From Bacillota bacterium (GTDB lineage: Bacteria; Bacillota; Sulfobacillia; Sulfobacillales; Sulfobacillaceae), in assembly GCA_026627385.1 (NCBI GenBank), contig JAPNUR010000003.1:186001-250000 (forward strand): a stretch of DNA of 64,000 nucleotides. The letters run 5' to 3'. A program made the position numbers and the translations under genes. Positions 8,207 to 17,051 of the stretch are shown one piece after another. The stretch's first letter is position 1. The number at the start of each line of letters is the position of its first letter. The notes under the pieces were generated by a model that saw nothing but the letters and a program-made list of their open reading frames with translations, had not been told where the DNA came from and made no database searches.

Positions 8207-10009
8207 CTACACGGTGGACGGGGTGTCCTCGGAGACTCCAAACACGGCGCGAAAGGCCCCAATGGGTCGATGACGGACATAGACTGGGCAGTCGACTTCT
8301 AAAAACACTTCCCCCGTATCGCGCTGATAAATTTGCACTAAAAACGGGTTATCCGTTTCGGGTCGACGGTAGTGGAGCAAATGCGCGGGCTCTGAGCGAA
8401 GCGGAGCCTCCCAGCCTTGCCGGGTTAAGCCAACCCGAGCCCCGCGAATGCCGTTGAGATCTTCAAGTAGGCGTTTGACCCGATTACGCTGGTCGTCTTG
8501 GGGACGACCGGTTAACGCAGGCATAAGCAGACGTTGACCAGCCACCAAGAGGCCGTTAAGGTCAAAGAAGCTAGCCATGGCTAGCCCAGGCCGAGCAGCT
8601 TTCGCCTCGAGGAAATCCGTGACCGCCACGTCGACAAGTGCATCCCAACCCACGGAATATTTGGGGGGATCGAAGCGAGTGACGGGTCCAAGGTCAAAGA
8701 GACGGCGGAGCGCAGCGACTTCCGCAGGTTGCTCGAGGGGACGTGGAATGCCGTGATCGAAGGCCTCATCGGGCACCACGGATACCAGATTCGCCACTTC
8801 ATCGGCCATGGTGCGCGTATATTGCAGAAGTTCGGGAAGTGTAGCTGTGACCCCCCCGGCTAATGCCACCCCTGACCGGCTTTGGGCCATCGCACGCATG
8901 ACCACCGCGATGGTACGGAAGCGATGCATGGTTTGGGCGTGATCCATGAGCTGGGATTGAAACTCTTCGCCTGCGGCGGCGTTGCTTTGGGCAATATCGG
9001 CCAATCGACGGGCCAGTTGGTCGAGATCGCGCAAAGAAGCGGTCACGGCTTCAGCGGCGGACGAATTCTCTTCGGCGACGGCCACTGTTGCATGCACACG
9101 TGAGGCCATGGACTGTACTTGTTCCGTCACGACGCCAATACCCTGTTCGGTCTGTTCGATGACACTCTGTTGCCGATCAAAGGATTCAACCACCTTGTCA
9201 AAAGCATTTTGGGCTTCATGAGCGGATTGAGCCACCGCGTTGACGTGGCTGTCTAGTTGGTCCACCGTTCGCGTGACCACAGTGAATGTCGACTGCATTT
9301 TATCGACCTGACTCACTGTTTCGCTGACTTGATGGCGCGACTGTTCGGCTAATCGGCGCACTTCGTTGGCCACCACCGCAAACCCTCGCCCGTGTTCACC
9401 GGCGCGGGCAGCTTCGATGGCGGCGTTTAAGGCGAGCATGTTGGTCTGCTGGGCAATCGTAAGGATAGCTTGATTAACACTAGCAATGCTTTCGGTGACC
9501 GACTCGAGGTGCCTGATGGCATCCCGCACTGCCCCGAATTGGGTCACCATTTCCTGAATCGCGGACAAAATTGAGGTGATAGCCTTTTGACCTGCGAGTA
9601 CCACGGTTCGGTGTTCGTGCATGGCTGCGAGAGAATGCGAGAGGGTGTCGGCCTGACGGCGAAAGGTGTCCGTGAGCGTATCCGTCGCTAACTGTAATGA
9701 GGTGAGATGTTGCGTTTGATCGACGGCGCCTTGCGATACCTGCTCAATGGCCGCGGAAATGTGGTCGATTTGCTGGGCTAGATGGCTCACGTCGGTGGCT
9801 TGGGAAACGGCGCCCTGAGCGATGCTATCAACGACCTGGGCCATTTTTTGGCTGGCGTCGGCCAACTGTCGGGTGTGAATTTCGAGGTCTTGTGCGGCCA
9901 GTTCGATGGACTCTAAGAAATGGTCGGAGTCGCGCGCTGCGGCGGCCTGATCAGGTGCCGGAGTTTGGTCGGTGGAGCCCGAAACCTTGGGCTGTCGAAA
10001 AGGGATCAT
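8207..10009 (-). CDS. Soluble methyl-accepting chemotaxis-type receptor with C-terminal sensor domain
   Basis: A 600-residue protein with no membrane segment. The N-terminal ~370 residues are a long coiled-coil chemoreceptor signalling domain; the hairpin tip ([20 protein letters not shown], then [18 protein letters not shown]) lies near residues 185-225. The C-terminal ~200 residues form a separate domain ending in [20 protein letters not shown]. This resembles the C-terminal ligand or redox domain of cytoplasmic receptors, whose usual version reads V-PI-V-GRHWG-R-GY. Receptors of this type sense intracellular signals and act through CheA/CheW. The only CheA-like gene in view (6074-7927) is truncated. 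A 68-residue gene lies 41 bases upstream on the same strand. Confidence 0.9.
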   Translation of the reverse strand: MIPFRQPKVSGSTDQTPAPDQAAAARDSDHFLESIELAAQDLEIHTRQLADASQKMAQVVDSIAQGAVSQATDVSHLAQQIDHISAAIEQVSQGAVDQTQHLTSLQLATDTLTDTFRRQADTLSHSLAAMHEHRTVVLAGQKAITSILSAIQEMVTQFGAVRDAIRHLESVTESIASVNQAILTIAQQTNMLALNAAIEAARAGEHGRGFAVVANEVRRLAEQSRHQVSETVSQVDKMQSTFTVVTRTVDQLDSHVNAVAQSAHEAQNAFDKVVESFDRQQSVIEQTEQGIGVVTEQVQSMASRVHATVAVAEENSSAAEAVTASLRDLDQLARRLADIAQSNAAAGEEFQSQLMDHAQTMHRFRTIAVVMRAMAQSRSGVALAGGVTATLPELLQYTRTMADEVANLVSVVPDEAFDHGIPRPLEQPAEVAALRRLFDLGPVTRFDPPKYSVGWDALVDVAVTDFLEAKAARPGLAMASFFDLNGLLVAGQRLLMPALTGRPQDDQRNRVKRLLEDLNGIRGARVGLTRQGWEAPLRSEPAHLLHYRRPETDNPFLVQIYQRDTGEVFLEVDCPVYVRHRPIGAFRAVFGVSEDTPSTV

Positions 10010-10050
10010 ACGGCGTGGCCTCCCTAGAGGATGATAACGCTGGTGACGGG

Positions 10051-10257
10051 TTAAACTGATCCGTCGACCTCAATGGTCACTTCGACTCTTGTCCAGGCTT
10101 TCCTTCTTTGGAATATCCTGATTTGGAGGGCGAGAACATCTGATGCTGGAGCGCTGGTGAGGAAGTCTGTTGCCACTGGATAGCAGACCGTGAAGGGATT
10201 CATACGGCCTACGGTGTCCCACAAATCGACGGTAATGTATAGAGCTAGCGTGGCCAA
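10051..10257 (-). CDS. Small conserved-looking protein upstream of the soluble chemoreceptor
   Basis: A 68-residue frame beginning with TTG at 10257, with GGGAGG about eight bases upstream. Its 3' end lies 41 bases before the chemoreceptor start, so the two are probably cotranscribed. The translation looks protein-like, alternating hydrophobic and polar residues ([17 protein letters not shown], ending [12 protein letters not shown]), which suggests a small beta-rich domain. I do not recognise the family. A role linked to the receptor is only inferred from position. Confidence 0.45.
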   Translation of the reverse strand: MATLALYITVDLWDTVGRMNPFTVCYPVATDFLTSAPASDVLALQIRIFQRRKAWTRVEVTIEVDGSV

Positions 10258-10729
10258 TGGAGCGGGCCTCCCGAACCCTGAAGAGTCGCCGCGATTAGCG
10301 GCCGATGTGTCATTGGACGGACACCCGACTTCAGGGGCATGTCACCGTGTGTGTTCCTGGACCTGATGTTACCCTCCAGTGGTTATTGCGCGACGCGGGA
10401 TGCGTCGCGTCGACCCGCACGGTGCTTGCCAACATGGAGCGGGTCCAGGGCGTTCCGCTGACGGTCGGTGACCGCCCATTCCGCTGCCGCACGCCGCTGG
10501 CTGCAGGTGGCGGGCCAGAGTGCCGCCGCATTCCGCGCCGTGGGCGTGCCCATTGCGCCGAGCATCATCCGATCGTAGTGCTGCGGCTCCGCCCCATCCG
10601 CATCATGTCGCCATTTTTTCGACCTTTATTCAAACCCAAGCCAGGAGGTCCCGCACCACCAGAGCCCGCAGGCCTCGCCTTCTATTTGTACCGTATGATT
10701 GAATGCTAACAGAGATTACAGAGTAATCG
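10258..10729. other. Non-coding or decayed stretch at the edge of a degraded island
   Basis: About 470 bases hold no gene I can support. A GC-rich plus-strand open frame (10305-10709) translates to low-complexity Arg/Pro/Cys-rich sequence and has no ribosome site. A second frame gives a short protein-like piece (QSAAAFRAVGVPIAPSIIRS before a stop near 10577), possibly a gene relic. Base composition turns distinctly AT-richer after about 10700. Confidence 0.5.
10389..10409. repeat. Perfect inverted repeat CGCGACGC-GGGAT-GCGTCGCG
   Basis: An eight-base perfect stem with a five-base loop inside the non-coding stretch. It has no following T-run, so it is not a standard terminator. It could be an operator, a relic of an insertion element end, or chance in GC-rich DNA. 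Confidence 0.5.
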
Positions 10730-11944
10730 TCACGCAAGAGTCCGCGATATGTTTGCTTGTCGAACTAACATAGCCAATGTTAATAACAGTCTATCGTCTA
10801 CACTACAGAAATTGAACCCGTATCGGAGGGATAGTTCCTCCAGGCGACGATACACGGTATTGCGGGTCATACCCATTACGCGTGACACTTTAGTGATATT
10901 ACCTTGATGTTGGAGGAGCATCGTTAAGAATTGTACTGATTCATCGTCAAGGTCTCCTAACAATTTGGTCATCCTTCGTGTGGGAACAATTCCTTCTGCG
11001 GCAGCCATCGCTTCAAATTGACGAAAGTCGTAGATACCCTCTTCACCGGTTACAGAACGACCAAAATGAATCGCTTGTAAGGCTTCCCGATAGGCTGATG
11101 AAGCCCATGACGCCCCTTCACCATTTAAACGTCGGCTGATTCCAATTGAGAACTTCAATACTGGAAATACAGAACCAATGTGTTTGTAAAGCACGTGTAG
11201 TTTGCTTATAAGTTTCTTGGTGTGGGGATTAGCATCATATATGAGCCACGCCAGTTGTCCTCCCATTGGGGTTACAACAGAAATCTGTAAAGTCTGACGA
11301 ATAAGGTCGGAAACTTGCTGTTCAATAGAAGTGTACCATCGTTCTGTAGATGGCTGCAAAACACAGACCGTATTAATGCGGGTGATATCTACCCCAAGCA
11401 AGGGATTGCTAGTGCCGAGAGTGGAACGAACCCCACGTAGCTAGTCAGATAGAGCACGGGTAGCGACCTTCTCAACGTCAGCCCTTTCGGCGCGTTCACC
11501 CAACAGAAAATTGCCCGCTACCAAGGATAGGATGTCCAAAACATTCGATATGTTAGCCGGCATCGGACGTTTTGTTCCCACACAAATCCAGCCAATAGTA
11601 CCGCCATTCGCGTGAATGGCACGGACATATTCGCCATGTGAATCGGGCGACCCGGGAAGGAGAAGTGTTAACGAGTCAATGGGTGTGGGAATCAAGTTGT
11701 GCGGATTCCATTGCGGATTGTCGTAGGGTTGGTGTGCCAAAGCATCTACGCCAGCAATCACTCTTCCATTTTGGGCGCGTATTGCCACAGGATTGCACAA
11801 TAACTCGGATGCTGTATATAAAATAGAGCTATCTGATGTCCGACGGTCACAGAGCCATGCCGAGCATTTATGGGTGAGCTCACCGATTAAAGAAGTTTCT
11901 CCTAATCGGCGACTTTCGGTATTTGGATTGGCCTTACGGAACCA
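10730..11944 (-). pseudogene. PucR/CdaR-type transcriptional regulator interrupted by an in-frame stop
   Basis: Reading the minus strand in one frame from about 11944 to 10730 gives a continuous regulator-like protein broken only by a TAG at 11441-11443. The upstream part resembles a GAF-like sensor (ASELLCNPVAI, then NGRVIAG). The downstream part has the degenerate GGDEF-like middle domain and a C-terminal helix-turn-helix with HQGNITKVSRVMGMTRNTVYRRLEEL, typical of CdaR/PucR activators. No ATG, GTG or TTG occurs in frame before 11800, so the true N-terminus also seems lost. The region is AT-richer than its surroundings, which suggests transfer followed by decay. Readthrough or a two-polypeptide protein is possible but less likely. 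Confidence 0.7.
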
Positions 11945-12342
11945 TTACTATCAGCAGTTTGAGGAAAATTCAGGATAGGATTTTGAATGATCCTGAACAA
12001 CTAGCTTCATATAATGCGTCGACAATATTTCACCAACCCACCGAAATTCAAAGGTTGACTGCGGTAGAAGAATTTCTTCGAGTAAATTCCATTACCGCCT
12101 ATAATATCTACACGGATCAAACACTTCGAGATTACCGGCAAAGGTTCACACACTTTGATGTGCCGGTGCAGTTATGCTTCGGAAGAGACCCAACCGTCGT
12201 AAACCCTGAGGCTGGCGTTTTCACGGCAAAAAATTTGCCAAAATCGAGGTTGGCCATCTTTGAACATTCGAGTCACTGTCCGTTTTGGGAGGGATCGGAA
12301 ACATTTGGAGATATTTTGAAAACATTTGTGGCTAGCATTTGA
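11923..12342 (+). pseudogene. C-terminal fragment of an alpha/beta hydrolase
   Basis: The last ~120 residues match the C-terminal third of alpha/beta-hydrolase fold enzymes of the proline iminopeptidase/haloperoxidase type. These include the cap-end helix, the strand carrying the acid region (VPVQLCFGRDPTVVNPEAG) and the histidine loop (FEHSSHCPFWEG). The nucleophile elbow (G-x-S-x-G) and everything before it are missing, and nothing upstream supplies them. The fragment overlaps the 5' remnant of the divergent regulator. It is AT-rich like that regulator and probably arrived with it. Confidence 0.7.
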
Positions 12343-12540
12343 ATCGAATTATGAAATGGGTAGTGCGATAACGGACACTGGTTTCTTTCATTATTTCCGG
12401 GGCCTTTTTGGTATATTGCACGGCGCTCTGGCATCTCCCGAATTTTGAGGGGGTTGATTTAGAGGCGCGTCCGCACGGGCGGCGGCTAAATAAAGACGGT
12501 CGGCGGCATCTGCAGGGCCTCGCAAATCGTCTGAAGCGTG

Positions 12541-12918
12541 GGATGATGATACATCGTGGGCAGCGCGATCACGGGCGCCCCCGTGGCCGTATCACGCGCA
12601 CCACCTCAAAGAGGACTGGCGGACGTTATTTCGGGCCCAGATTCTCACCGAGGCTCACCAGGCGTGGGAACGTGGGATCCTCAATGCGGAGGCCGGCGAC
12701 CACGCCGAAGGCACAGTCTGGGCGCGGACACTCCGCCGGTGGCGCCGCGAAATCCGGGGCCATGGGACACAGCCCCATCGCTGGACCAGGGTCTCATCGA
12801 AGGGTATCACACCAAAATCAAACAACTCAAAGGGCTCAGCTATGGGTTCCGCAATCGGGACCGCTATCGGCGCCAGAGGTTTTTGGGCTTCCTGCCCCTC
12901 ACGGCGATCCCACAATGA
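12541..12918 (+). pseudogene. Frameshifted C-terminal remnant of an ISL3-family transposase
   Basis: Two reading frames together spell the end of an ISL3-type transposase. The first contains AHHLKEDWRTLFRAQILTEAHQAWERG-like sequence with the family's spacing (12596 to about 12770). The other continues with LDQGLIEGYHTKIKQLKGL, then SYGFRNRDRYR (about 12780 to 12880), matching the conserved end where an E-G-x-N-x-x-I-K pattern precedes a YG-R-N element. A single frameshift near 12770 separates them. The N-terminal two thirds, including the zinc finger and most of the DDE core, and the terminal repeats are not found. It cannot be active. Confidence 0.75.
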
Positions 12919-12990
12919 TCGACGTAGAGCCTAGCCCCCATCACATACAGCGCGTGGGCCATCACGAAGCATGGGAAGCACACCACGGCG

Positions 12991-13896
12991 TTAAATAGCG
13001 CCTCCCCGTTCGAGTTTCCATTGGGCATAGCGCAGAAATTGATAGGCGAGGGGTTCCTTTTCTAGCCGGTCAACGTGGTAGACCAAAAATAGCGGACGAG
13101 CCAATGACAGGTCTTGTACAGGACAGGGGGAGCTGCGGCGAAGCTCGCGACGAAACAATAACTCGCGCGAGACAAAGCCAGCGCCCAGGCCGGTTTCTAC
13201 CGCGTCGATGACGGCGGCCGCCGTGTCCACTTCGAGCACGATATGCGTCAAAGGTGGCCAGTTCCGTTCTGTCAACGCGGCCTCAACGACTTGCCGGGTG
13301 CCCGACCCCAGACGGCGCATGACGAACGGGGCCTGGCACAATTCGGACCAGCTTAGCGGTCGCTTGAGCGCTTGAAAGACACTGGTTTTGGGCACCAAAA
13401 GGACGATCTCATCATCGGCAATGGGGAAACCAATTAAATCCGGATGCGTTGGCGGCACCCCCATAAACCCGATGTCTGCCTCTCCCTGCGCGACTTGCTC
13501 TTGGACGGCGGCCGAGTGCATTTCGCTCAGTCGCACATGCACGCCCGGATGGGCAGACAAAAATTCGGCCATCCACTGGCTTACGAGACGCGCGGCAGGG
13601 CTGGAGCTGGTGGCAATCGTCAACGTGCCAATAATCGAGTGGTTTTGGTCAGCGGTTAACACGAGCGCGCGGTATTTTTGTAGGACTTCGTCGGCGAAGT
13701 TCAAAAAGAGATATCCGAACGGGGTCAGACTTAAGGGATAGCTGTCGCGGACAATTAACCGGGCGCCTAGCTCATCCTCCATGGCTCTAATCCGCCGACT
13801 AGCGGTTGGTTGGCTCATGGCCACAACCTTGGCTGCTTCCGTAAAACTCAGTCGTTCGGCTAGCGCGCGGAACAATTCCAGATCCTCAAATGTCAT
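12991..13896 (-). CDS. LysR-family transcriptional regulator
   Basis: A 301-residue LysR-type regulator of normal length. The N-terminal winged helix (residues 1-60) has the classic LSFTEAAKVVAMSQPTASRR recognition region, and a type-2 periplasmic-binding-like effector domain follows. Its gene diverges from selD with about 100 bases between starts. That space holds a long perfect inverted repeat (13926-13972) of the kind LysR proteins bind. Control of its own gene and of the selenophosphate synthetase/permease pair is the natural inference. The effector is unknown. Confidence 0.9.
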   Translation of the reverse strand: MTFEDLELFRALAERLSFTEAAKVVAMSQPTASRRIRAMEDELGARLIVRDSYPLSLTPFGYLFLNFADEVLQKYRALVLTADQNHSIIGTLTIATSSSPAARLVSQWMAEFLSAHPGVHVRLSEMHSAAVQEQVAQGEADIGFMGVPPTHPDLIGFPIADDEIVLLVPKTSVFQALKRPLSWSELCQAPFVMRRLGSGTRQVVEAALTERNWPPLTHIVLEVDTAAAVIDAVETGLGAGFVSRELLFRRELRRSSPCPVQDLSLARPLFLVYHVDRLEKEPLAYQFLRYAQWKLERGGAI

Positions 13897-13925
13897 GATA
13901 CCGTCTCCTTATCTTCGGGAGCATT

Positions 13926-13972
13926 TATGCAAATTCTACATGAGAAATTGTGTGATGTGCACTCTTTGCATA
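13926..13972. promoter_or_regulatory. Inverted repeat TATGCAAA ... TTTGCATA between LysR gene and selD
   Basis: Two perfect eight-base half-sites, at 13926-13933 and 13965-13972, face each other across 31 bases, entirely inside the divergent intergenic region. The size and position suit a LysR-family operator controlling both genes. Confidence 0.45.
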
Positions 13973-13997
13973 TGGTGTTCCGGAGGGAGGTGTGGTG

Positions 13998-15035
13998 ATG
14001 GCCAAGCGGCTCACCGAGATGACCAGCAAATCGGGGTGAGGGTGCAAGCTGGGTCCGGAGGATCTGGACGCGATTTTGTTACAAGTGCCTGGTATTACCT
14101 GGCGAGACCCTAGGGTCTTGGTCGGGAACGAGACTCACGATGACGCAGGGGTCTTTCAGTTGACAGACACCATGGCGTTAGTGCAGACGGTCGACTTTTT
14201 CACCCCGGTGGTAGACGATCCGCGCCAATTCGGACAGATTGCGGCGGCGAACGCCCTCTCTGATATTTACGCGATGGGGGGGACTCCTCTAACAGCGTTG
14301 AACCTGTTGGCCACGCCGGCTGACAGCTTGCCACCAGGGGTGGTATCGGCGATGCTGGCCGGGGGTCAGGACGTGATGAAAGAGGCGGACACGTCCATTA
14401 TTGGCGGGCACTCCATCGACGACAACGAACCCAAGATGGGCTATGCGGTGACGGGGCTGGTACACCCGGAGCACATTTGGCGGAATAACACCGCGAAACC
14501 GGGGGATCGCGTGTTTTTGACGAAGCCCATTGGCACCGGTGTGGTGGTCAAAGCCATCAAAGACGGGATTGCCGACGCGACGATGACTGAGGCTGCGGTG
14601 ACGATGATGCGTTCGCTAAATCGGGTCGCTAAAGAGGCCATCGCCGCGGTAGGAGACCCTAGCGCCTGCACTGATGTGACGGGCTTCGGCCTTCTGGGCC
14701 ACTTGTGGGAGATGGCCGCGGGGAGTGGCGTGCGCATCAGGCTCCGTACGTCCGCCGTTCCCCTATTGCCCGGCGCCCTATCGTTAGCGGAGGCGGGGCG
14801 TTTTCCGCGTGGAAGTCGGCGCAACTGGGAGTACGTTGCTCCCCATGTCGACATGCGACAGGAACCGGGTGCCCGCGAATGGTTGCTGGCAGACGCCGTG
14901 ACGTCGGGAGGGTTACTGTTTACCGTTCCAGGAACTGTGGCGACGGCTATTGAGGACAGCTTTCGAAACCGCCGGAGCATGGTGTGGGCGATTGGCGAGG
15001 TGGTGGATGGACCGACAGGGATTGAGCTCATCTAG
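13998..15035 (+). CDS. selD: Selenophosphate synthetase, itself a selenoprotein (in-frame UGA)
   Basis: SelD makes selenophosphate from selenide and ATP for selenocysteine and selenouridine synthesis. The ATG at 13998 has GGAGGGAGG seven bases upstream. Codon 14 is TGA (14037-14039), followed directly by GCKLGPEDL; in homologues this place is Cys or Sec in a G-G-(C/U)-x-x-K motif. Thus the residue is read as selenocysteine, giving 345 residues, normal for SelD. Later motifs fit: DDAGVF, the FTPVVDDP segment, ALSDIYAMGG, and DVTGFGLLGHL. An automated caller would start late at 14076 and miss the catalytic residues. A possible SECIS hairpin follows the UGA. The permease gene is 45 bases downstream. 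Confidence 0.93.
14037..14069 (+). promoter_or_regulatory. UGA selenocysteine codon with candidate bacterial SECIS hairpin
   Basis: TGA 14037-14039 is in frame in selD. Seventeen bases later a short stem GTCC (14053-14056) / GGAC (14066-14069) closes a nine-base loop GGAGGATCT that begins with GG. A G among the first loop bases and this distance agree with the described bacterial SECIS pattern. The stem is short, and its lower extension is imperfect. Confidence 0.5.
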
Positions 15036-15080
15036 TATATCGGCAGCGATTGTGACCGTTGGAAGAGAAAGGACGGGGTT

Positions 15081-16124
15081 ATGCAAATTTCTATGAACCC
15101 CACGCCTAGCCGTGGGCGACCTTGGGTATGGTCTATCACCATTTTTTTAGCCATTTTGGTCCTGGGCGTATTTTATGCCAAGTGGGAGCCTTATTATTTT
15201 AAAATGCTAACCGCCGCATCGACGCACAGCATTGGCCATTCGATTGTCACCGGCGCCAGCAATCGCGCGCCGGCGGCCGGTTGGCAAGCGGCGTGGCAAT
15301 ACGGGCTGGCTTACTTCCAAGATATCTGGGTGGCCTTGTTGGTGGGTCTCTTAGTCGGTGCAGGCGTCCAAACCTTGTTGCCAGCCAGTTGGCTTTACCG
15401 CGTGTTTGGTCGTGCACGAGCCAAAGGGTGTCTTTGGGCGGTGCTGCTGGCGGTCCCGTCGATGATGTGTACCTGCTGTAGCGCGCCCATTGTGGTGAGC
15501 ATGAAACGCCAGCAGTTGCCCACGGGAGCGGCGCTAGCATATTGGCTGGCCAACCCCTTGCTAAATCCCGCCACCATTCTCTTCATGGGCTTTGTGCTGG
15601 GGTGGAATTGGGCCGTGTTGCGCATCGTGATGGGCGCTCTCCTAGTATTAGGCGTTTCTTGGCTTGGCGCACGGGATCCGGCGACAGAGGGAATGATGTC
15701 CGCGCCACCGGTCGACGAACCCCCAACCCTCGGAAAATTTGCGCGCGAATTTGGCCGTCTGGTTGTCCGGCTGTTGCCGGAATATCTGGTGATCGTGTTC
15801 TTGTTAGGAGCGGTGCGCTCGTGGTTGTTTCCCGCCATGAATCCTGGCCTTGGAGCCAGTTGGTGGCTCATGTTGATCTTTGCCGTGGTGGGAACGTTGT
15901 TCGTCATCCCCACAGCTGGCGAAGTGCCGATTGTGCAAACGCTTATGCACTTTGGTTTAGGCTTGGGGCCTGCGGGCACGCTCATGATCACTTTGCCGGC
16001 GGTGAGCCTTCCATCGATGGCGATGGTGGGACAGCAGGTAGGGGTCAAAGAGATGGCGAAAGTGGCGGCTATCGTCGCCGTGGCCGGATTGGTGACCGGA
16101 TTACTGGCCATGTGGCTTTTGTAA
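15081..16124 (+). CDS. ArsP/YraQ-type (DUF318) permease
   Basis: A 347-residue membrane protein of the ArsP_1/YraQ permease family, with about eight to ten helices. It has the family's metal- or metalloid-associated motif MCTCCSAPIVV near residue 132, the repeat-unit sequence WLANPLLNPATILFMGF, and the second-half counterpart PTAGEVPIVQTL. Known members export organoarsenicals or move other small thiol-reactive species; many have no assigned substrate. The gene starts 45 bases after selD and has no obvious promoter of its own, so it is probably in the same transcript. Transport of a selenium compound is an inference from that pairing. Confidence 0.85.
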   Translation: MQISMNPTPSRGRPWVWSITIFLAILVLGVFYAKWEPYYFKMLTAASTHSIGHSIVTGASNRAPAAGWQAAWQYGLAYFQDIWVALLVGLLVGAGVQTLLPASWLYRVFGRARAKGCLWAVLLAVPSMMCTCCSAPIVVSMKRQQLPTGAALAYWLANPLLNPATILFMGFVLGWNWAVLRIVMGALLVLGVSWLGARDPATEGMMSAPPVDEPPTLGKFAREFGRLVVRLLPEYLVIVFLLGAVRSWLFPAMNPGLGASWWLMLIFAVVGTLFVIPTAGEVPIVQTLMHFGLGLGPAGTLMITLPAVSLPSMAMVGQQVGVKEMAKVAAIVAVAGLVTGLLAMWLL

Positions 16125-16136
16125 CAGGTGGCGGGG

Positions 16137-16493
16137 CTATCGCCGGATTGTCAGGCGGGGCTCTAGGAGGCGCGCCAGGAGCCATTCCAGGGCGGCAGCC
16201 ACCAGGGCTAGGCTGCCGCTCATGGTGAGCAATTGGTGGGGGATAAGGTGGGGCACGAGGTGATGAAACGCGACGAAACTCAGGGCGGTTATGGCCAACA
16301 GGGCTTCCAAGGCACGGCCAACTGGCGGCAATTCGACGGGCATGAAGTCGATGGCGAGGAATTCGGTCAACGACCCGAGGAGCGCTAACCCCAGTGTTGT
16401 CAGCCCTTGCCAGTGAAGCTGGGGGTTATTTAGCTCAAGAAGATATAGGGAGATCCAGAGAACTATCGTGCGGATTCCTGTAGACAACAGCAC
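16137..16493 (-). CDS. Small membrane protein of unknown function
   Basis: About 118 residues with four hydrophobic segments (ending LVAAALEWLLARLLEPRL), so probably a four-helix inner membrane protein. A GTG at 16493 is preferred because GGGAGG lies about seven bases upstream; the frame stays open up to 16520. Its 3' end is 12 bases from the convergent permease gene, and its 5' end faces the Fur-family regulator. The palindrome at 16577-16597 could therefore control both. I do not recognise the family; PsiE-like small membrane proteins are a loose comparison. Confidence 0.6.
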   Translation of the reverse strand: MLLSTGIRTIVLWISLYLLELNNPQLHWQGLTTLGLALLGSLTEFLAIDFMPVELPPVGRALEALLAITALSFVAFHHLVPHLIPHQLLTMSGSLALVAAALEWLLARLLEPRLTIRR

Positions 16494-16576
16494 CCAGCTC
16501 ACCTCCCAGTAGCATGCCACGTTTAGTGTGATTTACACCTCGGGTGATAGCGCGTGCACGGCAGGGCTTGTGTGAG

Positions 16577-16597
16577 TTATGGCGGTATGTGCCATAA
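16577..16597. promoter_or_regulatory. Perfect 7-7-7 palindrome TTATGGC / GCCATAA upstream of the Fur-family gene
   Basis: Two exact seven-base half-sites flank seven bases (GGTATGT), about 30 bases before the regulator start. Fur, PerR and Zur operators are typically 7-1-7 or similar palindromes rich in A/T. This one has a longer spacer, but its location makes autoregulation likely. Confidence 0.5.
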
Positions 16598-16628
16598 TGT
16601 AATACAAAGCCAGCTGAGGGGGGTGAGG

Positions 16629-17051
16629 GTGGTGCACGCGGTATCGGCTGAGGGGCTGCTGCGTGAACACGGGTTACGCGTGACGCCGCAGCGACAAGCC
16701 ATTTTGCAGCTGCTGCTCGATGAAGAAGGCCATCACTGGAGTGCCGAACAGGTACGCGCCCGCCTTTTACCCACAATGCCAGGCTTGGCCCGCGGCACGA
16801 TCTATAAAGTGCTGGAGGAATTGGTCAGGGCGGGACTCTGCGAAGAATTGCCCACACCGGATAACCTGGCACTATACGGCCTTCGCCTGACACCCCATCA
16901 TCACTTTGTCTGCACGAGCTGTGGGCGGTGGTTTGACGTAGAGGCCCAAGGGGCCGAGACCCTCACTATGGTTCTGGGGCCGGCAGATGCGCGTGTGGAC
17001 GATGTGGCTATCGTCTTTCGCGGACGGTGCCATGACTGCCAGGCTTCTTAA
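16629..17051 (+). CDS. Fur-family metalloregulator (PerR/Zur/Fur type)
   Basis: About 140 residues. The N-terminal winged helix reads LREHGLRVTPQRQAILQLL and WSAEQVRARL, with RGTIYKVLEELVRAG as the recognition part. The dimerisation domain has HHHFVCTSCGRWFDV and ends with CHDC, giving the two CxxC pairs of the structural zinc site. Which metal or peroxide it senses cannot be read reliably. GTG 16629 or 16632 is the probable start, preceded by GGGGGGTGAGG; longer versions to 16554 would run through the palindrome. It converges on the P450 gene with a four-base overlap. Confidence 0.87.
   Translation: MVHAVSAEGLLREHGLRVTPQRQAILQLLLDEEGHHWSAEQVRARLLPTMPGLARGTIYKVLEELVRAGLCEELPTPDNLALYGLRLTPHHHFVCTSCGRWFDVEAQGAETLTMVLGPADARVDDVAIVFRGRCHDCQAS

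Noticed and set aside
10305-10709. Plus-strand open frame of 134 codons
   Set aside because: Low-complexity Arg/Pro/Cys-rich translation, no ribosome site, GC-driven openness.
14037-14039. Stop codon splitting selD as a pseudogene or late start at 14076
   Set aside because: The frame on both sides matches SelD, the ribosome site fits ATG 13998, and the UGA is exactly at the known Cys/Sec position.
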